Below are positions 26,127 through 38,290 of a DNA stretch of 64,000 nucleotides, in pieces. Made by a program: the position numbers and the translations under genes. The notes beneath the pieces are model-generated. The model ran no database searches. It worked only from the letters and a program-made list of their open reading frames with translations, and was not told the DNA's origin. This DNA comes from Rhabdornis inornatus (lineage: Eukaryota > Chordata > Aves > Passeriformes > Rhabdornithidae): the NCBI GenBank assembly GCA_013397075.1, contig VWZS01009726.1:698643-762642 (forward strand). The letters run 5' to 3'. Position 1 is the stretch's first letter; each line of letters starts with the position of its first letter.

Positions 26127-29100
26127 GGTGCAAAGCAAAGTCAGGCATGAAAAGGAATTATAAGAAATGGGGGGCAAGCTGACCCAATCCAAGGTCTGTA
26201 AACTACTTACAACACCCTGTTAATGAATCCCCATAATGAGCTGAGCAAAATGAAAGTAACAAAGAACAATATCTGAAATACATAAAACCCAAAAGTAAAC
26301 TTTAAACCATCAGACCAATGAGTAAATAGCAAGGTGCAGAAGATTAGCAAACATAGAAATACGGCTCAAAGTTTACCCTAGGGAAGGGAATGAAGAAAGC
26401 AATAACCAATTCCTCCTAGTGGAAAACAGCAAGTGACCACAGCATCAATATTCACTCCTCTGAAAGATGTGAAGTACTGATTTGTCTGCTGCACTGCTCC
26501 CCTTTCTCCTCTGCTTGAGGCAGACCTGATCATGCCATCATACCATACACAGGAACAGAAAGCCCATGGCAAACACAATGACATCATACAACTGAGTGTT
26601 TCAGTTATAGGACAGAGATACACAGGTGATCACAAAGAACTTCTGGTTCTTGGGCTTTATTTACCCCCCTTTGAAGCATGGTATATATTGCATGTATATC
26701 GAACTGCTGTATGTACATGCATGAAAAGAGGATGTGAGGGATATCTGTAAGACTTATACACGGAGCTCAGCATACAGATTCAGTTCTAAATGTATTCAAT
26801 GTAATACTTTCTTGTGTGCACATTCTTTTGCTGGGATTGCTTATGTAGTCAATTATCTGTTTCAGCATTCATTTCTAATAGTCTTCATAATGTGTAATCC
26901 ACCCTTTAGAAACAAGACATTTGCTGGTCTGGACTACTGACTAATGCACAGTCTAGCATGATGTTGCTACAGCAACTAAAAAGATGAAATTACATGTCAT
27001 ATATCATTTACACATTACTTAGAACATACAGCTTTCTAAAAGCCATTAACCAGACAGAGGTGTTGTGATGGAGAAGACAGAGGTATTTTAAAGCATTCTA
27101 AAATACTTTCCATTGTTCTGAAGGACTAGGGAAGTAAATCAAAGTAACAAACAGCACAAATAAGAGTGAAGATTTGAAAATAAGAGAGCCTTCATGTTTA
27201 ATACGGTACCAGCATTTCTCAGAGTCCAGTTGCCAGAAGAACATGATCTAGATCATGGACAAACATCAGACTTTCTACTTCGGATTTTCAAGTGAGTGTT
27301 TGTGGACCACATCACAGTATGAAGATATTTTTGCAGGCAATGTGTTGCCCATATGAAAACAGCTACTCTCTGAATGAAAGCTTGAGAGAATTTAAAAATG
27401 GGGGCTTGGTATTCCTCCAGTGGATTTCCTTAGCAAACACATGAGTGCTCATTAAAGTAGTCTTGGTCCTCCAAGACAAGCTAATTACCTCTCATCCTCC
27501 CTGCAGAGACACAAACTAATATGAAAATGAAACCAGTATGTGTTTGTGTGGTGCTAGTGGTGGTGATGGATAAATTTAGCAGACAAATTGGGACAATTCA
27601 AATTGGCAAATTTCATGATTTAGTGAAGCTATTTATGCGTTGAGTTTGAAAGTGATCTTGAAAACATGCAGTTTGTAATGTCACTTCGAATACAAAGTAC
27701 CCATGATTGGGTTAAAATGTTAGATTCACCAAGTGGGTGCACATTTTGGATAAAAAAGTGAACAAAACATCTGGGAATGAGTCTGGGGATATTTTCCAGA
27801 CCACAGCAGGAAGATTAATGACCTAAGTCTGTCAGGCTAAAATGGAAGCCTACTGAGGGACTGGATAAGGTTTTGATTTAAGAAAAAAGGAGGAGGAAGA
27901 AAAGCAGTAAAACAATCTATAGAGTGGATAGGCCTGCTGCTCATTGTCAAAAAGGGCGTAATTCTTTGCTTATGTATAAACACTAGAGAGTTTCATAATT
28001 ATGTAAAAAGAGAACATTTTGTACTGCCAACAAGAGAAGAAATTCTGTAAGCAATGGAGGATGCCCAGTCTTTTTCTGCATCTGAATTACCAGAGGGTTT
28101 CTGGCACTTATATTTAGAAGAGATGCAAGTTTCTGCATGTTCAACACACTCCCTGAGAGCACCAAGCAGTAAAAGCTCTTGAGTGCCCAATGCTAACTAT
28201 ACTTTCCACAGCATCCTCCTGCACAATGGAGAGAGAATGTGCTACAATACATAATTTCAGGGCCAGAGAAAAGACAACATTAATCCAGCTGGACTATAGC
28301 ACCTGCCTTATTTTATTTAAGACATCTGTGCAGATAGATTCAAGTTTTGAAATGCCACCTACTATGTGGACATCAGTGTCTACAGTTCATAAATGGACTG
28401 GGTAAAAGTGAAAAGCTAAAGTAAAGAGACTATGAGTGTAACAAATGTCAGTACAGGGACAACTGGAAGAGGGGTGGAGAGAAAGATCTCTAATTAAATG
28501 TCCTTGAGCCTATAACTGTGCATGAATTCATCACCATAATGTGATGGAGAAGAATACAAGAAGGTCTGTAAATACCTCCCCAGCAGGCAGAGGCAAAGCT
28601 TCTATTCACTCAGCTCCTGGTATCCTTTTACTGTGTATCAAATAAATCTCCCACAGACATCAACTCATCTAGGTTTGTAATTCAAAAACAGTGAGGTACA
28701 ATTACCAGCTAAATCCACCCAGCTGGGACACTCCTTCCTCCTTCTGGCAAGGCATATTAACACTACTGAGCTTATTGGCTCCTTCCCATCCTTTGCCTCA
28801 TACGCAAAGAAGTCCCCTTACCTCTGGAATGATCAGTCTGACAAATGGTTTTAGCCAACCATTAAAAGAAGCAGAGCTACAGGGAGTCTGTTTCATTATC
28901 ACCTAATACAAAGGACAAAGATTCAAGACAGAGAGAGACAGATTATAGCTCTGGAAGGAAGGCACCCTTAAGGATGCCACAAAGGATGGGGCACACTCCT
29001 GAGTCAGTGGTTCCTGAACACCTGATCAGTGCTAGCACCATGCCTAGTCATGCTCTTACAGTGAAATCTCCACTGCAAGGCTTCCTGAATGTGTTTTGAG

Positions 29101-29874
29101 TCACTATGGAAAAACACATGTGCTAGCAAGCAGACACATGCAAGGCTCTCAGAGATGCTCTGGCCAAGTGGAGGAGGCTGATTAGAACAACAAGGACTGG
29201 CAGCTTTGCCCCATGCTTTCTCCAAGGAGTTATTTCAGATGGAGGCCAAGGACTCTGCCATATCATGCCATATTTTCTTGTAAGGCATTCCACACTGCAA
29301 GCATGAACTCTTCACTCAAACACTACTATTTGATACTGCCAGGGAAAGGGAGTCCTGGCTTTGAGTCAGTGCATCACAAGCTGCATTAAATGCAGGCCAG
29401 CAAGGCCCTATAGGAACACAGGGAAGCACCAATTGTTTATGCCAGAAACAGCGGAGGAAGATGCAGGACAGTAGAACTGGATTACATAGCATAAGGACTG
29501 AAAAGGGGAAATATGGATGTCATTGTTTTATCTCTAATGACTTGCCAGCTATTATAGAAGCTACTCATTTGGTCTTGACAGAAAAATAATAATACTAATA
29601 GGAAAAGTCTGAGCAGCAATAAAAAAAGCAGAAAAAAGAAAATGATAAAAAAACCCAAAAACCGCCATGCTGCCACAAGCTATTGCAGTAAAATCTTGTT
29701 CAGATACAGCCAAATGTCCTGTGTGCCCCATCAGACTGCATCTTGGGCAGAGAATTTTCTCTCATACAGAAATGAAGGCTATCTAAGCATTATTGTCAAA
29801 TCCAAAGAAGCCTTCTTGCTCATCGTAAAAAGACTGAAATCAAACCAATGAAAAAGCCTTTTTAAAAAATGAGA
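26127..29874. other. Unique DNA, nothing recognised
   Basis: 3.7 kb with no gene, RNA or transposon that I can support. Frames of 60-80 codons are present on both strands without motifs or splice context. Confidence 0.5.
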
Positions 29875-30708
29875 TGGGTGATCTTGGTTAGCTGCCAAAC
29901 AACCAGACATCCATTCCTATGCTCCTCTTCAACAAGACAGGAGGCAAAATTTAAAAACTGGTAAGTTGACAAAAAGAGATGGTAATCACCTACCAATTAC
30001 CATCTCAGGCAAAATAGATTAAATATGGGTAATTTAATTTAATTTAATTTATTGCCAATTTAATAGATTTGGATGATGAGAAGAAACAAAGACAAAATTA
30101 AAATAATACCTTTTTCCTCATATCTTTTTTCCCAGCCTCAACTTCAGTCCTTCATTGGTGGAGTCCTTTACTCCCCACCACTAAGTTGGACCAGGGGGAA
30201 TTGGGGAATGGGGAGTTGTGGTCAATACACAGTAGTTCGTCTTTCTTTCCCGTGCTTTTCCCCTGTACTGTTCCCTGGCTCCAACACAGGTCTCTCCCTA
30301 GGGCTGCAGTCCCGAAGGAGTGCTCCACACGGTTCCTTCAGGAAAAGAGACCTGTGCCAGTGCAGGTCTCTGCCCTGGCTGCTGTGGGTATCTGCCCCAA
30401 CACGGTCTCTCCCACGGGATGCAAAAGAGCACCTGCTCTGATGCCCAGAGCACCTCCTCCTTCTTCACACGTGCTGGTGCTCACACTGCTGTTTTCTCAT
30501 GTTTTTTTCCATTACTTCCCACTCTTCCATGAAGTGTTTTACCCTCTCTTGGATATGCTTTCACAGAGGTGCCACCTTGGCTGACGGGCTCAGTGGTGTC
30601 CTACAGTGGGTCTGCTGTGGAGCCAGCTGTGATTGGCACAGGGCAGTCCCTGACCTTGTCTTACAGACTCCATCCCTGATGCTGCACTTTGGCACCTACA
30701 TCCAGTAT
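29875..30708 (+). mobile_element. LTR, avian ERVL-like family, copy 2 (diverged)
   Basis: Collinear with the LTR at 14413-15283. Landmarks are ACCTACCAATTACC near 29990, an (AATTT)4 run near 30034-30053 where copy 1 has a shorter AT block, a pyrimidine-rich block near 30115-30180, and imperfect CTGCAGT/CTCCCACGGG units. The end near CCAGTA at 30701-30707 corresponds to the CCAATACA terminus of copy 1. Boundaries are approximate and I found no clear target duplication, consistent with an older insertion. The frames at 30073-30783 are repeat artefacts. Confidence 0.75.
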
Positions 30709-32539
30709 GTCCTCTGGCTTTTGCGATATGAAGGCAGTAAAGTCTGCTCTGGCTGTCTGGCTCTATCTCTTTTCTGTCTGTAGCTATGAAAATAGGGGTA
30801 GGAGGAGGAAGAGGAAAAACATTTGCAAGGGGTGAAGAGAGCAGATTTAGAGTCTCAAGACCAGGTAAAAGACAAGGTAAGAATAGTCACGGTGCTGCAA
30901 AACTTAAGCACGATCTTTTCTTCATAGTCTCCTGTTTTGTAAACAAAGTTAGGCTTGGCAAAAGCTTAAATGTTAGCCAGGAGACAAAAGCAGCCAGAGC
31001 CATTGCATTTTACTGTCCTTTCACAGACTGCAAAGCATTCAGCTGATTTCCAGTATTTTATCCAGGCTTGTATCAAGTTGATTTTATGGATTATATCATT
31101 ATCATATGGCCTTAAACGATCTGACAGTGTAACCAGGTAACTGGTAGGAAGCTGTCATCAGAATATGGAATCAGTTCCATATGAGAGCAGAGCTGAGCAC
31201 AGACAGTAAGCATCAAGGTCAGAGCATTCATTTCTTGACTCTAAACCTCTGCATGGGAATAAGCTAGCGTCACAGCCTACAGGAAGACTCTGAAGTCCTG
31301 AAATATGTAGATGTCACTGCTTCATGGAGTAGTATATAACAAAGCTGAACACTAACTGTTCAGAGTAGCTGGTATGTTATGAGAGTACGATGAAATGTTG
31401 TCAGGACTTCTCCAGAGAGCAGCTATAGTTACATATTTCTTAACAAAACTTCTGGCCCAGCTGGTAATGTTGCCTCTCTGGAAAAAGGAGTGATATTAGG
31501 ACAGAAATGATCATAGAAATGCAGAGCTAGTGGATGAACTTGAGCATGATTGCTACAGGAAAAGTTACAGGATCAGAGCTTGCCAATGGTAAAATAGCTC
31601 CAAACCTGTAATGAGTACCTTGTGGCCAAATGATGCTGACTGACTTCTGGGTCAGTAGGAACACCCAGTCTAAAAAGGCAGAATAGCTAATTCAGAATGC
31701 ATGAAATAAGACCCAGAAGGACCTTTCATATCCCCAAATTAATACTCCATTACTAATATTCCAGCACCTGAAAAACTATTAGGTCTATCTGCAGATACTA
31801 TTAAGTTCACAAAAACAGTGTGCTCAAGCAGAGAGGAGACTGAATTCAAGGAAATGTTCTTTCCTTGAATTAAGTCTTTCCATGGCTTTCCATGGCTTCA
31901 GCTTTTCCTCTTAACCACTAGGACAGCATTTGCATGCTCTGAAAGCAATCGTTCTTGGATTGCCTCATCCTAAGAAGTCCATTTACACACACCATTTCTC
32001 TAAGCCCCCTCATCTCCCTGAGAGCTAGTGAGGGCCTCAACTTCTTTCAGATAACTCTTCAGGACCTGAAACTGTTCCAATGAGAACACCATCTGACAAG
32101 CACACCCTCCCCCTTCCTTAATCCAAAAAAGGGTTTTTTTCTTTAGTGCTCATTTTTTCTTATTTAATTCCAAGACCTGACTACACAAGAGTGTCATTCT
32201 GGCAGAATCTTTGAAGCGCATTGTTACAGAGAAAGCACAACCCTCAAATACTTTGTTGAAAGATGTTAAGATACTTGATTGTCTTCAGGTTTGGTCTTCT
32301 CACAGGTCCTTTAAAGCATAATGAATGCACACGGTAAATTCACAAAAGCCAATCTGTAAAAATTGCACTTCATGTACATAAGTATATGCAGTCTTCATAA
32401 ACTCATTGCATTCTTCTCAGATCATTGTTCAGCAGTCCACTATGCATCATCCTCTTTTCCTGACCCAATGAAATTAAAATTGGAACAACCCATACTTACA
32501 CACGCAAAAGAGGAACAGCTGCAGACATGGTTGCTGCTC
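30709..32539. other. Mostly unique DNA
   Basis: No gene seen. A short segment at about 31505-31545 (ATCATAGAAATGCAGAGCTA) resembles a very old LINE 3' tail in reverse, but is too short to assign. A compact hairpin lies at 31838-31876. Confidence 0.5.
31838..31876. repeat. Hairpin with 17-bp arms
   Basis: GACTGAATTCAAGGAAA (31838-31854) pairs with TTTCCTTGAATTAAGTC (31860-31876) with one mismatch, around a five-base loop. Confidence 0.85.
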
Positions 32540-34085
32540 ATAAATTATCCTGTTCCAACCCTCCGCCATGGGCAGGGACAGCTTCCACTAAGCTGGTTAC
32601 TCAAAGCCCCATCCAACCCAACCTCAAACACTGCCAGGGATAGGGCATCCACAGCTTCTCTGGGCAGCCTGTACCAGTGTTTCACTGTCCTCACAGTAAA
32701 GAACTTCTTCCCATATGTAATTTCTCAGTTTGAAGGTATTCTTTATTATGTCACTACAAACCCTTCCTCTCCAGTTTTCTTACAGCTCCTTTAGGTACTT
32801 TTGGAGCTTTCTTTTCTCCAGGCTGAAAAACTGCAACTCTTTCAGCTTGTCTTCGTAAGAGTGGATCTCCACCCCCATAAACATTTTTGTGTCCCTCCTG
32901 TGGGCTCACTCCAGCAGGTCCCTGTCCCTCCTGTGCAGGGACCCCAGCTCTGGATGCAGTGCTCCAGGTGGGTCTCAGCAGAGCAGAGCAGAGGGGCAGA
33001 ATCCCCTCCCTGCCCTGCTGCCCACGGGGCTCTGGGTGCAGCCCAGGACACGTTTGGCTCTCTGGGCTGTGAGTGCCATGGCCAGGGCATGTCCAGCCTC
33101 TCACCCACAGCACCCCCAAGCCCTTCTGGGCAGGGCTGCTCTGGGGCTGTTCATGCCCAGCCTGTGTTTGTGCTTGGCATTTCCCCAATCCAGGTGTATT
33201 TGGTCTTGTTGAATTTCATGAGGTTCTCACAGCCCCATCTCTCCAGCCTGTCCAGTCCTTCTGGATGGCTCCCTTCCCTCCACAATGGTGACCACACCAC
33301 ACAGCTTGGTGTCATCAGGGAACTTGCTGAGGCTGCCCTCGATCTCCCTGTCCCTGTCACCAGCAAAGATGTTGAGCAGTGCTGGTCCCAGCACTGACCC
33401 CTGAGGGACACCACTCATCACTGGTCTCCACTTGGATACTGAGCTGTTGATCCTGCCAGTTCCTTATCCACCAAATGGTCTATCCACCAAATCCATGTCT
33501 CTGCAGTTCAGAGACAAGGATATTGAGGGGAACAGTGTCAAATGCTTTGCACATCTTCAGTTAGAGGATGTTGTGCCAGTCACTCTTCCCTTATCCAACA
33601 GCTTTATAACCCCATTGTAGAAGGCCACCAAATTTGTCAGGTGTGATTTGCCCTTACTGAAGCCTTGCTGGCTAACAAAAAAACCCTCTGTATTTTCCAT
33701 GTACTTTAGCACAACTTCCAGGAGGACCAGCTCCACGATCTTGCTGGACACTGGCTAGCATGTAGTTTCCAGGCTCTTCCCTTTTTTCCCCCCTTTTGGA
33801 TTATGTTTCTCTTTTTTTTACAGTCAGTGGGAACCTTACTGAACTGCCACTGCTTCTCAAATGTGGTGGTGAATGGCTTAGACATTTCATCTGCCAGTTC
33901 CCTCAGGACCCACATATACATCTCATCAGGACCCAATGACCTGTTCACCTTCATGTTCCTTAGATCTCCTTGAACCTGATCTTCTCCTACAGCAGATGTT
34001 TCTTCATTCTCCTTGTCCCTGCCTTTGCCTTTTGCAACCTGGGTGGTGTGGCTGGAACACTTGCTCATGACTCAGGCAATAAAAG
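32540..34085 (-). mobile_element. Long CR1 LINE copy, 3' part plus reverse-transcriptase region
   Basis: About 1.55 kb on the minus strand and the longest CR1 here. The 3' end is at the low coordinate (near 32540). The distal part covers the C-terminal half of the second open reading frame, including reverse-transcriptase blocks (annotated separately). Plus-strand landmarks include TTTCTCCAGGCTGAAAAACT near 32813 and AGCACTGACCCCTGAGGGACA near 33391. The 5' end is truncated near 34085. The long plus-strand frames at 32801-33397 are antisense artefacts. Confidence 0.92.
33150..34068 (-). pseudogene. CR1 ORF2 reverse-transcriptase remnant
   Basis: Three broken minus-strand frames, in order from high to low coordinates, read as one CR1-type reverse transcriptase. 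The first (34068-33706) includes SLGPDEMYMWVLRELADEM; the second (33751-33557) includes QQGFSKGKSHLTNLVAFYNG; the third (33421-33227) includes SGVPQGSVLGP followed by FPDDTKLCG. The last is the catalytic Asp-Asp block of the enzyme, with Pro where Ala is usual before DD. In an intact element the enzyme copies CR1 RNA at a nicked target. Frame changes between blocks and the truncated N-terminus mean no active product. Confidence 0.9.
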
Positions 34086-35517
34086 GTGGTGAGTACCACA
34101 ATAAGGTCATGTCAAATCTGATTGTCAGTTTAGAGGAACAATTTAGAGGCAGCGATCAACAGGTATTTCCAATTGGTTTAGAAAGGATATTTAAAGATTA
34201 CGAAAGATGCTTTGACCCTAACTGACAAAACCAAAATCAAAGACTTTGTACTTCAAAGTGAGAAGTAATTTCATCACTGTAGAGTGGGGTGAGTTGAGTT
34301 AGACAATGAGAGATGATGACCAATGATGATGAGAGATGATGATTACTTATATGAGGAGGAAGAGGGACAAAGAGAAAGTTGCAGAAGAACACTTAGAGAT
34401 TAGTATACCTCTAATTAGAGGTATTCCTATGGAAATGGAGCCAGACATCTTCACCACATTCAGGAGGTCTTCTAAATTTAAGTCTTACAGGAATCTTACA
34501 AAACCCAGAATATAAAAAGTTACATTTGCCCATATATTCAAATCTCATGCATAGAGATAGAAGTAAGTATGTTTTCATCCTTAGAAGCATTACAAAAAAG
34601 TGAGTATGTTTTAAATTTCATTCAAAATGTCCAATAGACTTAAATCAGCCACTACCGGTCTAGTCTCACTGCTCTACCCCTAGCAGTTTACATAATCTTT
34701 GACCGGATTTGAGAGAGAAGGGAATTCTTTTGAACTATACACATTTACATATTAATTATTATACAAGATTTAATATGAGGCCCATAGTTTATAAACTTAA
34801 AATAAATATATAACCTCCAAAATATGTCTTCCTTAGAGATATATTTTGATTTTATTCCCGTGTAGCAGAAAAATTAGGTGTTTTCTGATTGTAGTGAAAA
34901 AGGATTGATCAATCTATACATGTAGACTGAAAAGAATGACTCAAGTACGACCTTTTTGTTCTCCCATCACTATCTAGCCTTGGCTGACTTGCAGGATATT
35001 GGAACAGAGTGTTGTTCTGGAATCAATCGTACTGACTCAGAACGGCAGGCAGCATGAAGGAAGAATTACATCAGGGATATTCTCAGGGATAAGACTACGT
35101 CAAGACAGCTGATGGAGAGCTGCATAACTATTTACTAAATTACAACAGTGGGATTTTAAAATTTCGCCCTTTTAAAATGTGGATCAAATACAGTTTTAAT
35201 AGGTTAAACCAAAATAAATATTAGAAAATCTACTGTAAAAATTAAGTCAACAGAGAGCTCTGATCATCCAAAGATATTTATAAAGACTAAGTATACTATT
35301 TCAATTTACTTAAGAGAATAATTCCACTATGTTATGATGACAAGAACATTCTTTTGAAAGGCCAGAACATTTTAAATGTAATCTGGTTTCAGACCACATT
35401 TTTCTTTAAATATCATTATGAATAATTCATCATTCATTAACCATGTCATAGTCATGTATATGCTAACTGAGTGAAAGACAGAACCAGAATTTTTCAAATT
35501 TATTTCAATTTATATGT
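34086..35517. other. Unique AT-rich DNA
   Basis: No gene or element supported, apart from the small palindrome at 34405-34424 and short GATGA-type repetition near 34307-34342. Confidence 0.5.
34405..34424. repeat. Perfect 20-bp palindrome
   Basis: ATACCTCTAATTAGAGGTAT is its own reverse complement with no spacer. The length is on the edge of what chance allows in 64 kb. Confidence 0.9.
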
Positions 35518-35522
35518 GTTTG

Positions 35523-36556
35523 TGAGAGACTGAAACAGTTAATGGCTTAAACACTGCCAAAATCATTGAAGGACTTTTGCCCACTATTGCAAACAGCAAA
35601 GAAGGAGCTGTTCATCTGCAATCACTGAAGCCCACCCTTCCTCAAATACACCTACTAATTGGAACTTGGACTTGAGATAAGATAAAGGGGTATCCTATAG
35701 TCCAGTCAGCCCAGGTCTGGGAAGAAGAATGTATCCACAAGTGATAGTGGAAGAGAGACTGGGATTCTGATGATTGCTGATGTGCAAAGTGACCAGCCCA
35801 CTGCAGGGAGTAGCACAGCCCATCTCAGGCTACACCTGGGCCTTGAATGAGACACAGGAAGACAAACCCCTGAGGTGAGCCCTGTCTCTTTGTCCTTACT
35901 CAAGGGAATTCAACTGTGAAAACTCCTGTGCCAGGAAGCGCTGGACACTGCAGCCTGAAGGCATTAATCTGTGCTGATGGGCCATGATGGCCTCAGCTGT
36001 GCTGACATACTGGCACTGTAACATCTTAGAAGGAGTCAAAGACTCCCAGAGTGTCCCATGACCCACAACACTGCATCACCCTGTGCAAGACTCCTCACCC
36101 CAGAGGAGGTACCTGGGCATTCTCACCTGAAACTAAGCCCATATAAACCCAGTAGATTTTGTGTTCTGTGGATTTTTCTTAGGATTACTCCCACCACCCA
36201 ACAAATCTAGCCAGCAATCATCACTTTGACAAGACTGTGACCAAAAGACATGGAAATTCCAACAACCAAGACTCGTTGTGAGGCCTTCAGGTGGTGAGAT
36301 CTTCTACTCTTATCCTTTCTTCTTCTTTCTTTCCCATATATGTTTCTTAACTGATACTTTATGCTTTTACATTAACATATTTCTATAGGTAATAATAACC
36401 AAAAGGCTACATCACTATTTTCAATACAACCAAATTGTTCTAAAATAAACTCTACATATATAAATTTACAAACACCAATCATTCACTCTAATCTGCCCGA
36501 AGGGATCTATCAACAAGAACCTAAGTAACTCTCCTTTGCAGGGGTGGGTCATAACA
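35523..36556 (+). mobile_element. Candidate solo LTR, about 1.03 kb
   Basis: The element starts TGAGAGACTG and ends GGGTCATAACA. It is flanked by GTTTG (35518-35522) and GTTTT (36557-36561), a 5-bp duplication with one mismatch. Inside, a TATA-like CCATATAAACCC lies near 36138 and an AATAAA signal near 36444, in the order expected for U3-R-U5 on the plus strand. I do not recognise the exact family. No gag, pol or env frame adjoins it. Boundary choice is inferred from the terminal dinucleotides and imperfect duplication. Confidence 0.62.
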
Positions 36557-36561
36557 GTTTT

Positions 36562-37699
36562 TTCTTGTTTTATAAATGTGGATTTTTTAAAGGTTTTATG
36601 AGTCCCTGAAGGAGAACCACAGTCCTTTATGAACTCCCATAAATACTGTGGTGTTTTTTATGGCTGGTTAATGACTATGTGAAAGGGATATCCTGGATCC
36701 TATGGTCTAGCTTTCCCACTCTTGGGTGATGCACAGCACAGCTCATCTATGGGAATTTTCTATTAATTGTGTGTGGAAGGAGCTACCACAGAAGATGCTG
36801 CGGGTAAATTCAACTGTAGGTGACTATTTTTCTCCAAACACACCATCCTCTTGTTTCTGGAGAAAGCAAACATTGTTAAGAGTTACTGTACTATTTGCTT
36901 CTCTAAACTGTGGAGAAAAGTCAGACACTGTAGGTACTGGAGGATAAAATGTACTGCAGACTCTGTCCCCTGATCCATTAGAACTTCTCTTACTACACTG
37001 CAGTTCTGGCTCTGAGCTAAAACACGCTCTTTGAAAGCTTCCAGAGTTCTGAACACTCCCTTTCTACTTTCCCCCTAGCTGGAGTGCTGGGTGCCTGAGC
37101 TCAGGCTCAGCCTCAGTAATGGGATAAGGGCCCAGCTTTGAAAACAGCCCTTCCAGAAAGGTCTGCCAAGAAGTGTCCAGGGGTGGGCTCTCCCATTTCT
37201 CTCTGCAGTGATTTATAAACCAAGGCCTCATTCTGGCCCCACCTGAGCTGTGCTGCAGCCATGCCTGTGCTGGGCCAGGTGTCCCACTAATCTGGACCCT
37301 GACCCTTCAACCTGAGCTCTTGGCTTGATCCCTGACATACCTCACCTCTGCCTGTCTGGACTCATGGCTGAACCTGGCTACTGTTACTAGGCTTATTTGG
37401 GCACTGGGAGCTGACAAAAATGATGAACATGCATATCCCTGACACTGTGACAAACTTTTGTCTCCATCCAGTTCCTTGATGGGCAGCATATTTAGTGTTT
37501 GAGACTACAGCTGGGGCATCTCAACGATGTGGAAGAGTGGATCGGTGAAGTGGGAGTTTCACTTCCTTCACACACCTTGCTCCTGGACATGTGCTCTTGC
37601 TTCTCCATGTGCCAGCTGAGATCCACACTGACAAATTACCTTGGCAAAGGCCTTCTGTCAAGCTAACAAGTTAAATCAGCTTCGTAAGTGGTACAGTGA
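36562..37699. other. Unassigned DNA between two LTRs
   Basis: The part 37060-37320 is GC-richer (GCTCAGGCTCAGCC-like) but I cannot assign it. The frame at 36726-36947 (+, 73 codons) shows no retroviral or other motif. It could be residual internal sequence of an endogenous retrovirus; unproven. Confidence 0.4.
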
Positions 37700-38290
37700 G
37701 CACCCAAGATGGTGCAAAAATGGTGGTGCTCACAGGTGGGTAGGAATAAAGGAGTGGAGGAAGGCGTGGGTGAACAGGACCTCCCCTTTTACGAAATAAG
37801 CCACTAGCTTTGGTAGTTTAGTAAAGCTAAAGAAAAGTCTACACAGAGAAGCAAGTGAAAACAAACAGATTAATTCCCTACTTGCCATCAGAAGGTTTTG
37901 TCTGGCTATGTTCCAGGAAGCAGGCCCTCACTACACACAGAGGTTACTCCAGAAGATAAATACCCCAATAATTATTATTCCCTCTTCTTCTCCTTTCCCT
38001 TCGTTTTATTTCCAAGCAGGCAACATGGTATAGAGTATCTCCCTGGTTAGCTTGGTTCAGCTGTAATGTCTGTCTGTGTCCCCTCCCAAGCTCTTGGCCA
38101 TGCCCAGAGTACTGGCCCATGGAGGAGGAATACTGGAGACACAGCCTGGATGCTGTGCAAGGCTGCCTGGTGGTGGGCAAAACACTGGTGTGTTACCAGC
38201 ACCCCTCTAGCTGCCAATACACAGCACAGCACTCTGAGGGCTGCTCTGGGGAAAGTCACCCAACCCAACCTTCCTGAACTTGCCAATGTC
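37700..38290 (+). mobile_element. ERVL-type avian LTR, 3' end near 38290
   Basis: The segment from about 37855 follows a widespread avian ERVL LTR in order: AACAAACAGATTAATTCCCTAC, CAGGAAGCAGGCCCTCA, a pyrimidine-rich block (37979-38010), CCCCTCCCAAGCTCTTG, GGAGACACAGCCTGGATGCT, AAAACACTGGTGTGTTACCA, and AGCACAGCACTCTGAGGGCT. It terminates near CCAATGTCA. The 5' boundary is uncertain and set where similarity fades. The plus frame 38066-38413 and minus frame 38047-38328 are by-products. Family placement is from memory of avian LTRs and needs a repeat-library match. Confidence 0.75.

Noticed and set aside
31505..31545. Very old LINE tail
   Set aside because: About 30 matching bases are too few to assign.
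32801..33397. 198-codon plus-strand frame
   Set aside because: Antisense to a CR1 copy whose minus strand carries the reverse-transcriptase blocks.
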